A stretch of 45,472 nucleotides of DNA from Flavobacterium sp. (GTDB lineage Bacteria; Bacteroidota; Bacteroidia; Flavobacteriales; Flavobacteriaceae). Position 1 is the first letter of the stretch, and every line of letters starts with the position of its first letter. Shown in pieces: positions 36,694 through 43,884 of this stretch. The translations under genes were made by a program, and so were the position numbers. The stretch lies in NCBI GenBank assembly GCA_017984835.1, contig JAGNYR010000010.1, forward strand, positions 1 to 45,472, in the 5' to 3' direction. The notes under the pieces are model-generated. The model searched no databases. It saw only the letters and a list, made by a program, of their open reading frames with translations, and was not told the DNA's origin.

Positions 36694-37608
36694 ATGAAAT
36701 TAAGAAATTTTTTATTTGTTGTTTTAACTGTTTCTGGAACGATCAGTTCTTTTGCACAGTCAAATCTATTGAATGCGAAAACGCCAGATGAAATTGGTAA
36801 AAAAACAGCGGCTCAATTGAATTCAGATAATGATAAACCATTACCTTATGGTTATGTTCATGATCGTGATGTATTCATGGCTAAAACTACTTGGGAATTA
36901 ATCGATCTAGATGAAAGAATCAATTTCCCTTTGTATTTTCCTGTAGATACTGCAAACATTGGCAAAGAAAGACGTTCTTTATTTCAAGTGTTATTAAATG
37001 GTGTAAAATCAGGTAAAATTACTGAAGTATACGGTGATGATTATTTCAATACAAAAAAATCGTTGAAAGACATGGAGTCTGTTTTTGTATATGTTGATAC
37101 AACAGATGCTGGAAAAGACGAGTTGAATAATTATTATGATGATTATAAATCAGGTAAAAGAGTTTTAGATCCTCAATACATCAGTAAAACTGAATTAGCT
37201 GCAAGTGATATTGTTGGTTATAAAATCAAAGGATATTGGTATTTTGACACACGTTTAAGTGAATTAAAATATAGAATGTTAGCTATTTGTCCTGTGGCTA
37301 TTGAAGCACGTGACAAAGCGAAAGGTAACGAAGATCCTATCGAATTGTTCTGGGTTTTCTTACCATCTATACGTAATGTATTGCATGATGCAAGAGCCTT
37401 TAACGAGAAAAATTCAGCCATGCCTATTACCTTTGATCATTTGTTGAATTCAAGAAGATTTCACGGTGTTATCTACAAAGAAGAAAATGTTTTTGGAGAT
37501 AGAACCATTGAAGATTATATGAAAGACAATTCTCAAATGCAGTTATTAGAATCTGAAAGAGTAAAAGATAAAATCCGTAGTTTCGAACAAGATATGTGGA
37601 ATTACTAA
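36694..37608 (+). CDS. gldN: Gliding motility / T9SS protein GldN
   Basis: A 304-residue periplasmic protein (PorN orthologue), partner of GldK in the T9SS ring. It has a signal peptide (FLFVVLTVSGTISSFAQ) and the family motifs KPLPYGYVHDRDVFMAKTTWELIDLDERINFPLYFP and LNSRRFHGVIYKEENVFGDRTIEDYM. It ends gldKLMN and is followed by a strong terminator at 37633-37662. Confidence 0.97.
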   Translation: MKLRNFLFVVLTVSGTISSFAQSNLLNAKTPDEIGKKTAAQLNSDNDKPLPYGYVHDRDVFMAKTTWELIDLDERINFPLYFPVDTANIGKERRSLFQVLLNGVKSGKITEVYGDDYFNTKKSLKDMESVFVYVDTTDAGKDELNNYYDDYKSGKRVLDPQYISKTELAASDIVGYKIKGYWYFDTRLSELKYRMLAICPVAIEARDKAKGNEDPIELFWVFLPSIRNVLHDARAFNEKNSAMPITFDHLLNSRRFHGVIYKEENVFGDRTIEDYMKDNSQMQLLESERVKDKIRSFEQDMWNY

Positions 37609-37632
37609 ATTTATTTCTTATCTTAAATAATA

Positions 37633-37662
37633 AAAACTCTTACCATTCGGTAAGAGTTTTTT
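37633..37662 (+). terminator. gldKLMN terminator
   Basis: A 12-bp perfect stem AAAACTCTTACC/GGTAAGAGTTTT around an ATTC loop (37633-37660), followed by T residues. It lies 24 bases after the gldN stop. Confidence 0.92.
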
Positions 37663-37666
37663 CTTT

Positions 37667-37674
37667 TATATTTG
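37667..37674 (+). promoter_or_regulatory. -7 box of the FAD oxidoreductase gene
   Basis: TATATTTG, a perfect TAnnTTTG, ending four bases before the ATG at 37679, so the message may be leaderless. The upstream element would fall inside the gldN terminator stem and is weak. Confidence 0.45.
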
Positions 37675-37678
37675 TTTC

Positions 37679-38725
37679 ATGAAAGATTATCTAATTATTG
37701 GTTGTGGTTTGGCGGGTATTTCGTTTGCCGAAACGGTATTGCGACAGAACAAATCCATTACTGTTATAAATGATGTTTCTCAGAATTCTTCCAAGATAGC
37801 GGGAGGCATGTACAACCCTGTTGTATTGAAGAGATTTAGTGCGGTTTGGAATGCACAATCTCAATTGGAGTTTGCCGCTGATTTTTATGCAGATATGTCT
37901 TTGAACATACATGCAGCATTTGATTTCAAATTACCGCTTTTACGTAAATTCTATTCTGTAGAAGAACAAAACAATTGGTTTGTTGCTGCAGATAAGCCAG
38001 AATTAGCACCCTTTTTATCAACTCAATTGGTATCACGTCAGTTTGATCATATTCCGGCAGATTTTTCCTTCGGAGAAGTGCTAGGATGTGGTTATTTGGA
38101 TACGGCTTTATTACTCGAAAAGTACATTCTTTGTTTGCAACAATTGAAAGTATACCAACAGGAAACATTTCGTCATGCTGATTTGGATATTTCAGATGAT
38201 TGTGTACGTTATGATGGTTGTGATTACAAACACATTGTTTTTGCAGAAGGTTTCGGGATGGTACATAACCCATTTTTCAATGCGTTGCCTATCGATGGAA
38301 CCAAAGGCGAGTTGTTGATAATTCGTGCGCCTCAATTGCAATTGGATGTGATCATTAAATCTGGAATTTTTATTGTTCCTATAGGGGATGATCTTTATAA
38401 GGTGGGTGCAACCTATAACTGGACAGATAAAACGGATGTTCCTACTGATGCGGGTAAAAAAGAGCTTCTTGAAGGTCTTGATGAACTCATTACGTGCGGT
38501 TATGAAATAATAGAACACCGTGCAGGCGTCCGACCTACCGTAAAGGACAGAAGGCCCCTTGTTGGAACACATCCTCAATTCAAGAATGTTCATCTCTTAA
38601 ACGGCATGGGTACGCGCGGTGTGATGCTAGCGCCCTCTATGGCGAGGGATTTGTTTCATTCGATTGAAAAGGGATACCCATTGGATCCAAATATCGATAT
38701 CAAACGGGTGAAGACTTTTATATAA
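37679..38725 (+). CDS. FAD-dependent oxidoreductase (DAO/DadA-like)
   Basis: A 348-residue flavoprotein. The N-terminal Rossmann fold has the dinucleotide motif DYLIIGCGLAGISFAETVL, and the C-terminal part has the D-amino-acid-oxidase-type RAGVRPTVKDRRPLVGTHP with the flavin-contact LNGMGTRGVMLAPSMA. The family oxidises amine or amino-acid substrates; the substrate cannot be told from sequence. It follows gldKLMN but has its own -7 box and the terminator lies between. It converges on the DUF983 gene with a three-base gap. Confidence 0.85.
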   Translation: MKDYLIIGCGLAGISFAETVLRQNKSITVINDVSQNSSKIAGGMYNPVVLKRFSAVWNAQSQLEFAADFYADMSLNIHAAFDFKLPLLRKFYSVEEQNNWFVAADKPELAPFLSTQLVSRQFDHIPADFSFGEVLGCGYLDTALLLEKYILCLQQLKVYQQETFRHADLDISDDCVRYDGCDYKHIVFAEGFGMVHNPFFNALPIDGTKGELLIIRAPQLQLDVIIKSGIFIVPIGDDLYKVGATYNWTDKTDVPTDAGKKELLEGLDELITCGYEIIEHRAGVRPTVKDRRPLVGTHPQFKNVHLLNGMGTRGVMLAPSMARDLFHSIEKGYPLDPNIDIKRVKTFI

Positions 38726-38728
38726 AAA

Positions 38729-39133
38729 CTAACTGTTTAATTCAGGATTTTTATTTTCCTTCCAATTTTTATCGTAAGAAACAAACATGTTGATGTAGCT
38801 GTTTCTAGCAAGTCGAGCAGTAACTGGCATGAGTACAATCAAACCTATAATGATGGAAATGAACGATTGTTTGATATTCAATCCTAAAAATACGTGAAAG
38901 ATGACGAATATGGCAACCCCAATTGCAATTGTGATGCCATAACTCATGTACATTGCTCCATAAAAAAAGGAAGGTTCGATCTCGTACTGCAGGTTGCAAT
39001 GGCTGCATTTTTCATGCATTTTGAATAAAGTACTAAGTTTGTATGGGTTTTTTACTTCATACATACTTTCTTGTTGGCATTTTGGACAACTTCCTGTTAA
39101 AATGCTATTTATTTTGAATCCTTTTTTTAACAT
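38729..39133 (-). CDS. DUF983 membrane protein
   Basis: A 134-residue protein with two Cys pairs at the N-terminus (SCPKCQQESM and KCSHCNLQYEIEPSFFYGAMYMSYG) that suggest a zinc ribbon, followed by two membrane helices (ITIAIGVAIFVIFHVFLGL and FISIIIGLIVLMPVTARLARN). This is the DUF983 pattern. The ATG at 39133 is the likely start; an in-frame TTG two codons earlier is possible. It has a -7 box at 39150-39157. Function unknown; some members neighbour cytochrome oxidase genes, which is not the case here. Confidence 0.85.
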   Translation of the reverse strand: MLKKGFKINSILTGSCPKCQQESMYEVKNPYKLSTLFKMHEKCSHCNLQYEIEPSFFYGAMYMSYGITIAIGVAIFVIFHVFLGLNIKQSFISIIIGLIVLMPVTARLARNSYINMFVSYDKNWKENKNPELNS

Positions 39134-39149
39134 TTGCAAAAATTTTCTT

Positions 39150-39157
39150 CAAAGATA
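39150..39157 (-). promoter_or_regulatory. -7 box of the DUF983 gene
   Basis: TATCTTTG on the minus strand, 16 bases before the ATG at 39133. No clear TTG upstream element. Confidence 0.4.
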
Positions 39158-39196
39158 CTATTTTGAAGGAATGTAATTTGTAACAATAGTCACATT

Positions 39197-41104
39197 ATGC
39201 TAAATATTCATAATTTATCGGTTTCTTTTGGTGGTTCCTATCTTTTTGAAGAGGTTACTTTTAGGCTGGGTTCGGGAGATAGAGTGGGTCTCGTAGGAAA
39301 AAATGGCGCTGGTAAGTCAACGATGCTTAAAATATTAGCAGGTGATTTCAAACCAGACAGCGGAAATATAGCTACCGAAAAAGAAGTTAGAATGGGATTC
39401 CTTCGTCAGGATATTGATTTTGAAGAAGGAAGAAGCGTTTTAGAGGAAGCATATGAGGCATTTACCGAGATTAAAATAGTAGAAAAAAAGTTAGAAAAAA
39501 TAAATCATTTGCTGGTTACTCGTACTGATTATGAGAGTGAGGAGTATTCTCAAATCATTGAAGACCTGTCTGATTTCACGCATCGTTTCGAATTACTAGG
39601 CGGTTATAATTACGTGGGAGATACCGAGAAAATATTGCTTGGATTGGGATTCAAACGCGAGGATTTTAACAACCAAACCAATACCTTTTCAGGAGGATGG
39701 CGTATGCGTATTGAGTTGGCAAAATTATTATTACAATCCAATGACATTTTGCTTCTGGATGAGCCAACCAATCACTTGGATATCGAAAGTATTATCTGGT
39801 TGGAGGGTTTTTTACGTAATTTCCCTGGAGTTGTGGTTATTGTGTCGCACGATAAGATGTTTTTAGATAATGTTACCAATAGAACCATCGAAATTTCTTT
39901 AGGGAAAGCCTATGATTTTAATAAGCCCTATTCGGAATATTTAGAACTACGTCATGAAATTCGCGAGAAGCAATTGGCTACCCAAAAAAATCAAGCAAAG
40001 AAAATCGAAGAGACCGAAAAGTTAATTGAAAAATTCAGAGCAAAAGCTTCTAAAGCTTCCATGGCTCAGTCTTTGATCAAAAAGCTAGATAAAGTAGAAC
40101 GTATTGAAGTGGATGAGGATGACAATTCGGTGATGAATATTTCATTTCCTGTTTCCAAAGTGCCAGGTAGAGTAGTAATCGAGGCTGAAGATGTTACCAA
40201 ATCGTATGGCGATAAAACCATATTAAAAGACATTTCGTTGTTGGTTGAACGCGGGAGTAAGATTGCTTTTGTTGGTCAGAATGGTCAAGGGAAGTCTACT
40301 TTTATCAAAGCAATTGTGAATGAATTTGAATACCAAGGAAACATTAAATTAGGACACAATGTGCAAGTAGGGTATTTCGCGCAGAACCAAGCTGAATATT
40401 TGGATGGCGAAATCACACTTTTGCAAACCATGGAAGATGCAGCAACAGATACCAACCGATCAAAAGTAAGAGACATGTTGGGTTCGTTCCTTTTTAGAGG
40501 GGATGATGTGGAAAAGAAAGTGAAAGTGCTTTCTGGAGGAGAACGCAATAGATTGGCACTTTGTAAATTATTATTGCAGCCCATCAACGTGTTGGTAATG
40601 GATGAGCCTACGAATCACTTAGACATCAAATCAAAAAACGTATTGAAAGCTGCTTTGCAGAAGTATGAAGGAACCCTTTTATTGGTTTCGCACGACAGGG
40701 ATTTTTTACAAGGGATGTCAAATATTGTCTATGAATTCAAAGATCAGAAAATCAAGGAATACCTAGGAGATATTAATTTCTTTTTAGAACAACGTAATAT
40801 GGAAAACATGCGTGAGGTCGAAAAGAAGGACGTAGCCAAGAAAGAAACACCCAAAGAAGAGAAAAAGATTTCCTATGAAGATCAAAAGAAATCCAAGTCA
40901 CTGCAAAATAGATTGAGTAAAATAGAAAGTCAAATCCAACAATTGGAAAAAGACATCCAATCAGACGATAAAGCCTTGGCTTCTAATTATGACAAGCATA
41001 TTGAAGACGCTCAGTTTTTTATTGCCTACAATAAAAAGAAAACAGAATTAGATAAGTTGTTGGAAGATTGGGAAGTAGTGCAAGGTGAGATAGACGCTCT
41101 GTAG
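39197..41104 (+). CDS. ABC-F family ATPase
   Basis: A 635-residue soluble protein with two ATP-binding cassettes and no membrane domain, as in ABC-F translation factors that bind the ribosomal E site. Cassette 1: GLVGKNGAGKST (31-42), signature FSGGWRMR, LLDEPTNHLD. Cassette 2: GQNGQGKSTF, signature LSGGERNRL, MDEPTNHLD. An arm-like linker lies between them, and the C-terminus is a charged coiled coil (KKSKSLQNRLSKIESQIQQLEKDI). The second cassette's Walker A has Gln instead of Ala. It resembles the housekeeping Uup/YheS-type group more than known antibiotic-resistance members, but the subgroup is not certain. It stops one base before the stop of the convergent acyltransferase gene. Confidence 0.92.
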   Translation: MLNIHNLSVSFGGSYLFEEVTFRLGSGDRVGLVGKNGAGKSTMLKILAGDFKPDSGNIATEKEVRMGFLRQDIDFEEGRSVLEEAYEAFTEIKIVEKKLEKINHLLVTRTDYESEEYSQIIEDLSDFTHRFELLGGYNYVGDTEKILLGLGFKREDFNNQTNTFSGGWRMRIELAKLLLQSNDILLLDEPTNHLDIESIIWLEGFLRNFPGVVVIVSHDKMFLDNVTNRTIEISLGKAYDFNKPYSEYLELRHEIREKQLATQKNQAKKIEETEKLIEKFRAKASKASMAQSLIKKLDKVERIEVDEDDNSVMNISFPVSKVPGRVVIEAEDVTKSYGDKTILKDISLLVERGSKIAFVGQNGQGKSTFIKAIVNEFEYQGNIKLGHNVQVGYFAQNQAEYLDGEITLLQTMEDAATDTNRSKVRDMLGSFLFRGDDVEKKVKVLSGGERNRLALCKLLLQPINVLVMDEPTNHLDIKSKNVLKAALQKYEGTLLLVSHDRDFLQGMSNIVYEFKDQKIKEYLGDINFFLEQRNMENMREVEKKDVAKKETPKEEKKISYEDQKKSKSLQNRLSKIESQIQQLEKDIQSDDKALASNYDKHIEDAQFFIAYNKKKTELDKLLEDWEVVQGEIDAL

Positions 41105-41105
41105 T

Positions 41106-42254
41106 TTATTTAAACGGATTGCGTTCGTTCCATTGCGCTTCAGGTTCTAGGAAATTGAAAATACGACCGATGCACGAATCAATAATTTTTGTTTCGTGCT
41201 TGATGAAACCATTCATTTTTACCGCTTTTGCTCCAATCGAGCTTTTTATTTCTAATGCAGTTCTAGCAAAAATAATTTCTTGAAAGCCATTGTTGATTGA
41301 ATAGGCTACCATGTCATAAAGCATGTTTAGGTAGAGCATTTTTTCTTTTTGAATTTCCCAATCATAGCCCAAGAAATAGGTGTCCATGACCACGCCGTTT
41401 TTAATTAGCGTAGAAAATCCAATTAGTTTATCTTGCTCAAAGTAGCCATAAAATAAAAAGGCATCACCTAATTTTTCTTTTAAAACACTGAAGTGATTTT
41501 TGGCCAAAAAGAACGTATTGAAAGGAGCATTTTTTGCTACATGTTCATACAATTTATAAATCGTATCTTCATGGAATTGAATGTCTTCCAGAAGTAATTT
41601 TCTTTTTTCGATACCTTCGAGTTTTTTTCGCGCTCGTTTGTATTGGTCTCTGTATTTTTTTGTAAAAGAATCAATATAATCGGTTTCTGAATTCCATTCT
41701 TTTTGGATGTCAAAAACCATATTAGGTTGCGCAGAAAATTGATAAAAAGAATTCAGGCTCGATTGTGCTAGCATATCGGCTTCTTCTTGCTCAAAATCTT
41801 TTACACTGATGATGTGTATTTTTTTGCCCGACTGTTCAAATTCATTTTTTAAAACGTGTATTGCCTCCATCAACGCATCTGATTGTACTGAAGGTAGGAT
41901 GTCTTTCGAAAAGCGAAAAGCATTTTGCCCGGTAAGCATGTTATTGCCAATAAACAAAACGTGGGAACAGAAATTTTTGAACAAAAAATTCCGAATGGTG
42001 GTCTTAAAACATTTATCCCGATCTCCAAAAGACGCCAATTTATTCAAGTCCAAGAATTGAGCAAGTGCAATCCCGATGAGACTATCGTCTTGATGAAAAC
42101 CGATAAAATAACATTTCATGTTCTCGGGCTTCGATTGCTCAAGGGCTGCTAGATACTTTCGTTGTAAGAAAATTGTATCTACCGCCAAATCATCCCAAGA
42201 ATTTGGAAGGTCGGTTGCCGATTGATAAATTGTATTTGTAATGTTTGTTTTCAA
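41106..42254 (-). CDS. GNAT/FemAB-like acyltransferase
   Basis: About 382 residues, with a C-terminal acyltransferase-like half (DAFLFYGYFEQDKLIGFSTLIKNG, YFLGYDWEIQKEKMLYLNMLYDMVAYSINNGFQEIIFARTALEIKSSIGAK) that resembles peptidogalycan/FemAB-like GNAT proteins, and an N-terminal half of similar fold (MKCYFIGFHQDDSLIGIALAQFL). Substrate unknown; some family members modify cell-wall or lipid amino groups. The start is uncertain. An ATG at 42290 lies inside the upstream gene's terminator hairpin, so I use the TTG at 42254, with no ATG between them. It is convergent with the ABC-F gene. Confidence 0.75.
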   Translation of the reverse strand: MKTNITNTIYQSATDLPNSWDDLAVDTIFLQRKYLAALEQSKPENMKCYFIGFHQDDSLIGIALAQFLDLNKLASFGDRDKCFKTTIRNFLFKNFCSHVLFIGNNMLTGQNAFRFSKDILPSVQSDALMEAIHVLKNEFEQSGKKIHIISVKDFEQEEADMLAQSSLNSFYQFSAQPNMVFDIQKEWNSETDYIDSFTKKYRDQYKRARKKLEGIEKRKLLLEDIQFHEDTIYKLYEHVAKNAPFNTFFLAKNHFSVLKEKLGDAFLFYGYFEQDKLIGFSTLIKNGVVMDTYFLGYDWEIQKEKMLYLNMLYDMVAYSINNGFQEIIFARTALEIKSSIGAKAVKMNGFIKHETKIIDSCIGRIFNFLEPEAQWNERNPFK

Positions 42255-42260
42255 TGAAAT

Positions 42261-42292
42261 AAAAAAAAATGCCCCGCAAAAGTAGGGCATTT
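42261..42292 (-). terminator. DUF1761 gene terminator whose loop carries a -7 box
   Basis: AAATGCCC/GGGCATTT (42267-42274 with 42285-42292), with nine T on the minus strand. The ten-base loop reads TACTTTTGCG on the minus strand, containing a complete TAnnTTTG box (42277-42284). It lies between the DUF1761 gene and the acyltransferase gene. Confidence 0.8.
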
Positions 42293-42312
42293 AGTATTTA
42301 AAATAATGTTAA

Positions 42313-42795
42313 TTATTTCCAACCACAAACGATTCCGCCAATGATGGTTAATGAAACCATCCAATAGCCAGCGTGAACTAAAATATAACGCCATGATTTG
42401 TGCTCAAACAAGCCGTTTATTCCAAGGACTGGGAACACAAAGAATAATCCGGTCATAAATCCGTGTAGCGCTCCGTGTTTGAAGGTTCTAAACGCATTTC
42501 CATATTCAGCCATAAACGCAGTGTAAGAAGGTGTAGCCAACTTCTCATCGCCGCCAATCATTCCGAATGCGCCAAATTGATGAATGGTCAATATTTGTGT
42601 AAAAAACGCAATAATAAAAGAAAAAACCAAAGTCAATCCAAAGATTTTTAACATGTTTCCTTTTTTAAGTTCTTCTTCGGTTAATCCGGTTTCTTGCATC
42701 CAAATTGTGCCAAAAACCTTTGGGTGATAATATACAAACCCAACTAATAATGTGACGAATGAAGCCGAAATAACGGCTAAAAAGTTCATTTCCAT
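42313..42795 (-). CDS. DUF1761 membrane protein
   Basis: A 160-residue protein with four hydrophobic helices, starting NFLAVISASFVTLLVGFVYYHPKVFGTIWMQETGL, the DUF1761 pattern (YYxPxxFGxxWMxxxG). It then has IFGLTLVFSFIIAFFTQILTIH and a C-terminal HAGYWMVSLTIIGGIVCGWK. Two ATG codons, at 42795 and 42789, are both possible. A -7 box (42821-42828) gives a short leader. Its terminator at 42261-42292 separates it from the next gene. The function of the family is not known. Confidence 0.85.
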   Translation of the reverse strand: MEMNFLAVISASFVTLLVGFVYYHPKVFGTIWMQETGLTEEELKKGNMLKIFGLTLVFSFIIAFFTQILTIHQFGAFGMIGGDEKLATPSYTAFMAEYGNAFRTFKHGALHGFMTGLFFVFPVLGINGLFEHKSWRYILVHAGYWMVSLTIIGGIVCGWK

Positions 42796-42820
42796 ACCTA
42801 TAAAATTTAATTAATAAACA

Positions 42821-42828
42821 CAAATATA
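42821..42828 (-). promoter_or_regulatory. -7 box of the DUF1761 gene
   Basis: TATATTTG on the minus strand, 25 bases before the ATG at 42795. It touches the T-run of the KTSC gene terminator (42828-42858), so the two signals are packed end to end. Confidence 0.45.
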
Positions 42829-42858
42829 AAAAAAATCCCATTCTATTGAACGGGATTT
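42828..42858 (-). terminator. Terminator of the KTSC-domain gene
   Basis: An 11-bp stem with one G-T pair (42833-42843 with 42848-42858) around TATT/AATA, followed on the minus strand by T residues. It lies 22 bases after the gene's stop. Confidence 0.8.
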
Positions 42859-42880
42859 AATTTATGATGTATGAATATTG

Positions 42881-43336
42881 TTATTCTTCAGAACCAACTA
42901 ATTTCATGGCGCTTCTGTAAGTGTACGTGCTAAAAATATGTCTTCTAGCAAAACGCCCAGGCGATTCTGCATTGACCATTTTTACATAAACGCTTCTTGG
43001 TACACCAAAATACTCGTATTTGTTTCCGTCTAAAAACGTTACATATAATACGGTATCTTCAAAATGATAATCGGCAACATTGGATTCAGTAATGGTTTTG
43101 GTATATTCAGCTTTGTCTTTTTCCATGGTTTCAGGAGCAATGCTAACTAAAAAATGATACGCAGCAATAATCGTTTTACTTTTTTCTTCAGCAGCAGCTC
43201 TTGCAACATCATCCAATAAAGTATCCGGATGGTTGTCTTTCATGAAGTTTCTGTACTTTGTTTTCAACTCTTTTAAAGTTGTCTGTTTTGTACTATTATA
43301 CAATGCTCTGTACTCAATGATTTTTTTAGTGCTCAT
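42881..43336 (-). CDS. J-domain-like plus KTSC-domain protein
   Basis: A 151-residue cytoplasmic protein. Residues about 8-64 look like a J domain: a basic helix (LKELKTKYRNFMKDN) followed by HPD at 36-38 and a helix (AEEKSKTIIAAYHFL). Residues about 84-140 match the KTSC domain first seen at the C-terminus of lysyl-tRNA synthetases: SNVADYHFEDTVLYVTFLDGNKYEYFGVPRSVYVKMVNAESPGRF. A fusion of a possible Hsp70 co-chaperone domain to KTSC is unusual. The ATG at 43336 is preferred over an in-frame TTG at 43354. It has its own -7 box at 43420-43427 and terminator. Confidence 0.8.
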   Translation of the reverse strand: MSTKKIIEYRALYNSTKQTTLKELKTKYRNFMKDNHPDTLLDDVARAAAEEKSKTIIAAYHFLVSIAPETMEKDKAEYTKTITESNVADYHFEDTVLYVTFLDGNKYEYFGVPRSVYVKMVNAESPGRFARRHIFSTYTYRSAMKLVGSEE

Positions 43337-43419
43337 GTTATAATTTTTATTCAATTCTGCAAACGGCTGTTATTGTGTTGTAAAACAGCTTATTGCGGTT
43401 CAAATTGTTAATTTTTTTG

Positions 43420-43427
43420 CAAAGGTA
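43420..43427 (-). promoter_or_regulatory. -7 box of the KTSC-domain gene
   Basis: TACCTTTG on the minus strand, a perfect TAnnTTTG, with the ATG 83 bases downstream; no good TTG element upstream. Confidence 0.4.
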
Positions 43428-43463
43428 AGTAATTTATTTCCAAAAAACTATTTTTCATTTGCA

Positions 43464-43604
43464 AGGGCCTTATCCGGCTATTCGCTTTAGCTAGCGTTGT
43501 CCTTGCTTTTTTTCTAGACACAAAAAGAGCTCCTTAAGTCGCTGTTTTGTTTCAAGAAAAAGTGAGCAAGTACTTTCGCTAGGCTGTCGCTTCTATCCGG
43601 GGCA
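43464..43604 (-). repeat. Structured intergenic repeat, type 2 (copy B)
   Basis: On the minus strand it begins GCCCCGGATAGAAGCGACAG and ends AGCGAATAGCCGGATAAGGC, with a long A/T-rich centre. Both ends echo copy A at 24283-24362. The whole gap 43430-43884 has no conserved gene; it holds this element, the hexamer repeat and the rpsU promoter. Confidence 0.5.
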
Positions 43605-43772
43605 ATGGATAAGTTTTGTTTAAAGAATTTCAATATCAATACCAATAACAATATCAATACCAATAACAATATCAATACCAATTACAACATCAATATCAAT
43701 TTCAATAACAAATGCAATGTTAACTACAATTACAGTGTCAACTACAATTTCAACTGCAACATCGATTTTTAA
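43605..43772 (+). CDS. Candidate small ORF encoding an alternating Asn-X peptide
   Basis: A 55-codon ORF opening ATG GAT AAG. The product starts MDKFCLKNFNIN and continues for about 45 residues with Asn at nearly every second position (INTNNNINTN, NYNININFN, VNYNYSVNYNFNC), ending CNIDF. The intervening residues are Ile, Thr, Asn, Tyr, Phe, Val or Cys, so a strand would have an all-Asn face. It is produced by a CAAYNN hexamer repeat (43631-43760). In the diverged 3' half the Asn codons are mostly kept while the other codons drift. No signal peptide or known family. A weak TACTTTCG box 21 bases after TTG lies at 43571-43578, 26 bases before the ATG. It could equally be non-coding repeat DNA. 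Confidence 0.35.
   Translation: MDKFCLKNFNINTNNNINTNNNINTNYNININFNNKCNVNYNYSVNYNFNCNIDF
43631..43760 (+). repeat. Hexamer/18-mer tandem repeat
   Basis: A tandem repeat of CAAYNN hexamers with an 18-base higher order. CAATATCAATACCAATAA occurs at 43631-43648 and 43649-43666 without change, and at 43667-43684 with one change; later units drift progressively. A repeat that is perfect at its 5' end and decayed at its 3' end suggests recent expansion by slippage. Its length in the genome may vary between strains. Confidence 0.9.
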
Positions 43773-43819
43773 AGTGGTTAATTTCAAATCATTCAGCCTT
43801 CCAATTATTTTTTTACCAA

Positions 43820-43855
43820 TTTGTAGTTCTAATTCAAAAAAATAATCTAATTTTG
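43820..43855 (+). promoter_or_regulatory. Probable rpsU promoter
   Basis: TTTG (43820-43823), then a 24-base spacer, then TAATTTTG (43848-43855) followed by GCAGC. The -7 box is good; the spacer is slightly long, so the upstream element is uncertain. The leader is about 25 bases. Confidence 0.5.
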
Positions 43856-43865
43856 CAGCCTTAAC

Positions 43866-43876
43866 GAGAGGAGGTG
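43866..43876 (+). promoter_or_regulatory. Strong Shine-Dalgarno of rpsU
   Basis: GAGAGGAGGTG ends eight bases before the rpsU ATG at 43885 and matches eight consecutive bases of the anti-Shine-Dalgarno complement (AGGAGGTG). Other genes in this window lack such a site, apart from a moderate one at rpoD. In Flavobacteriia the ribosome hides its anti-Shine-Dalgarno with help from bS21, and an extended Shine-Dalgarno on rpsU is thought to provide autoregulation. Confidence 0.85.
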
Positions 43877-43884
43877 TCTATATT

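Noticed and set aside
39197..41104. ABC-F protein as an antibiotic-resistance determinant
   Set aside because: It lacks any resistance context, and its coiled-coil C-terminus and general pattern resemble housekeeping Uup/YheS-type members.
41106..42290. ATG at 42290 as the acyltransferase start
   Set aside because: It is located in the stem of the upstream gene's terminator hairpin. The TTG at 42254 is preferred, although read-through initiation cannot be excluded.
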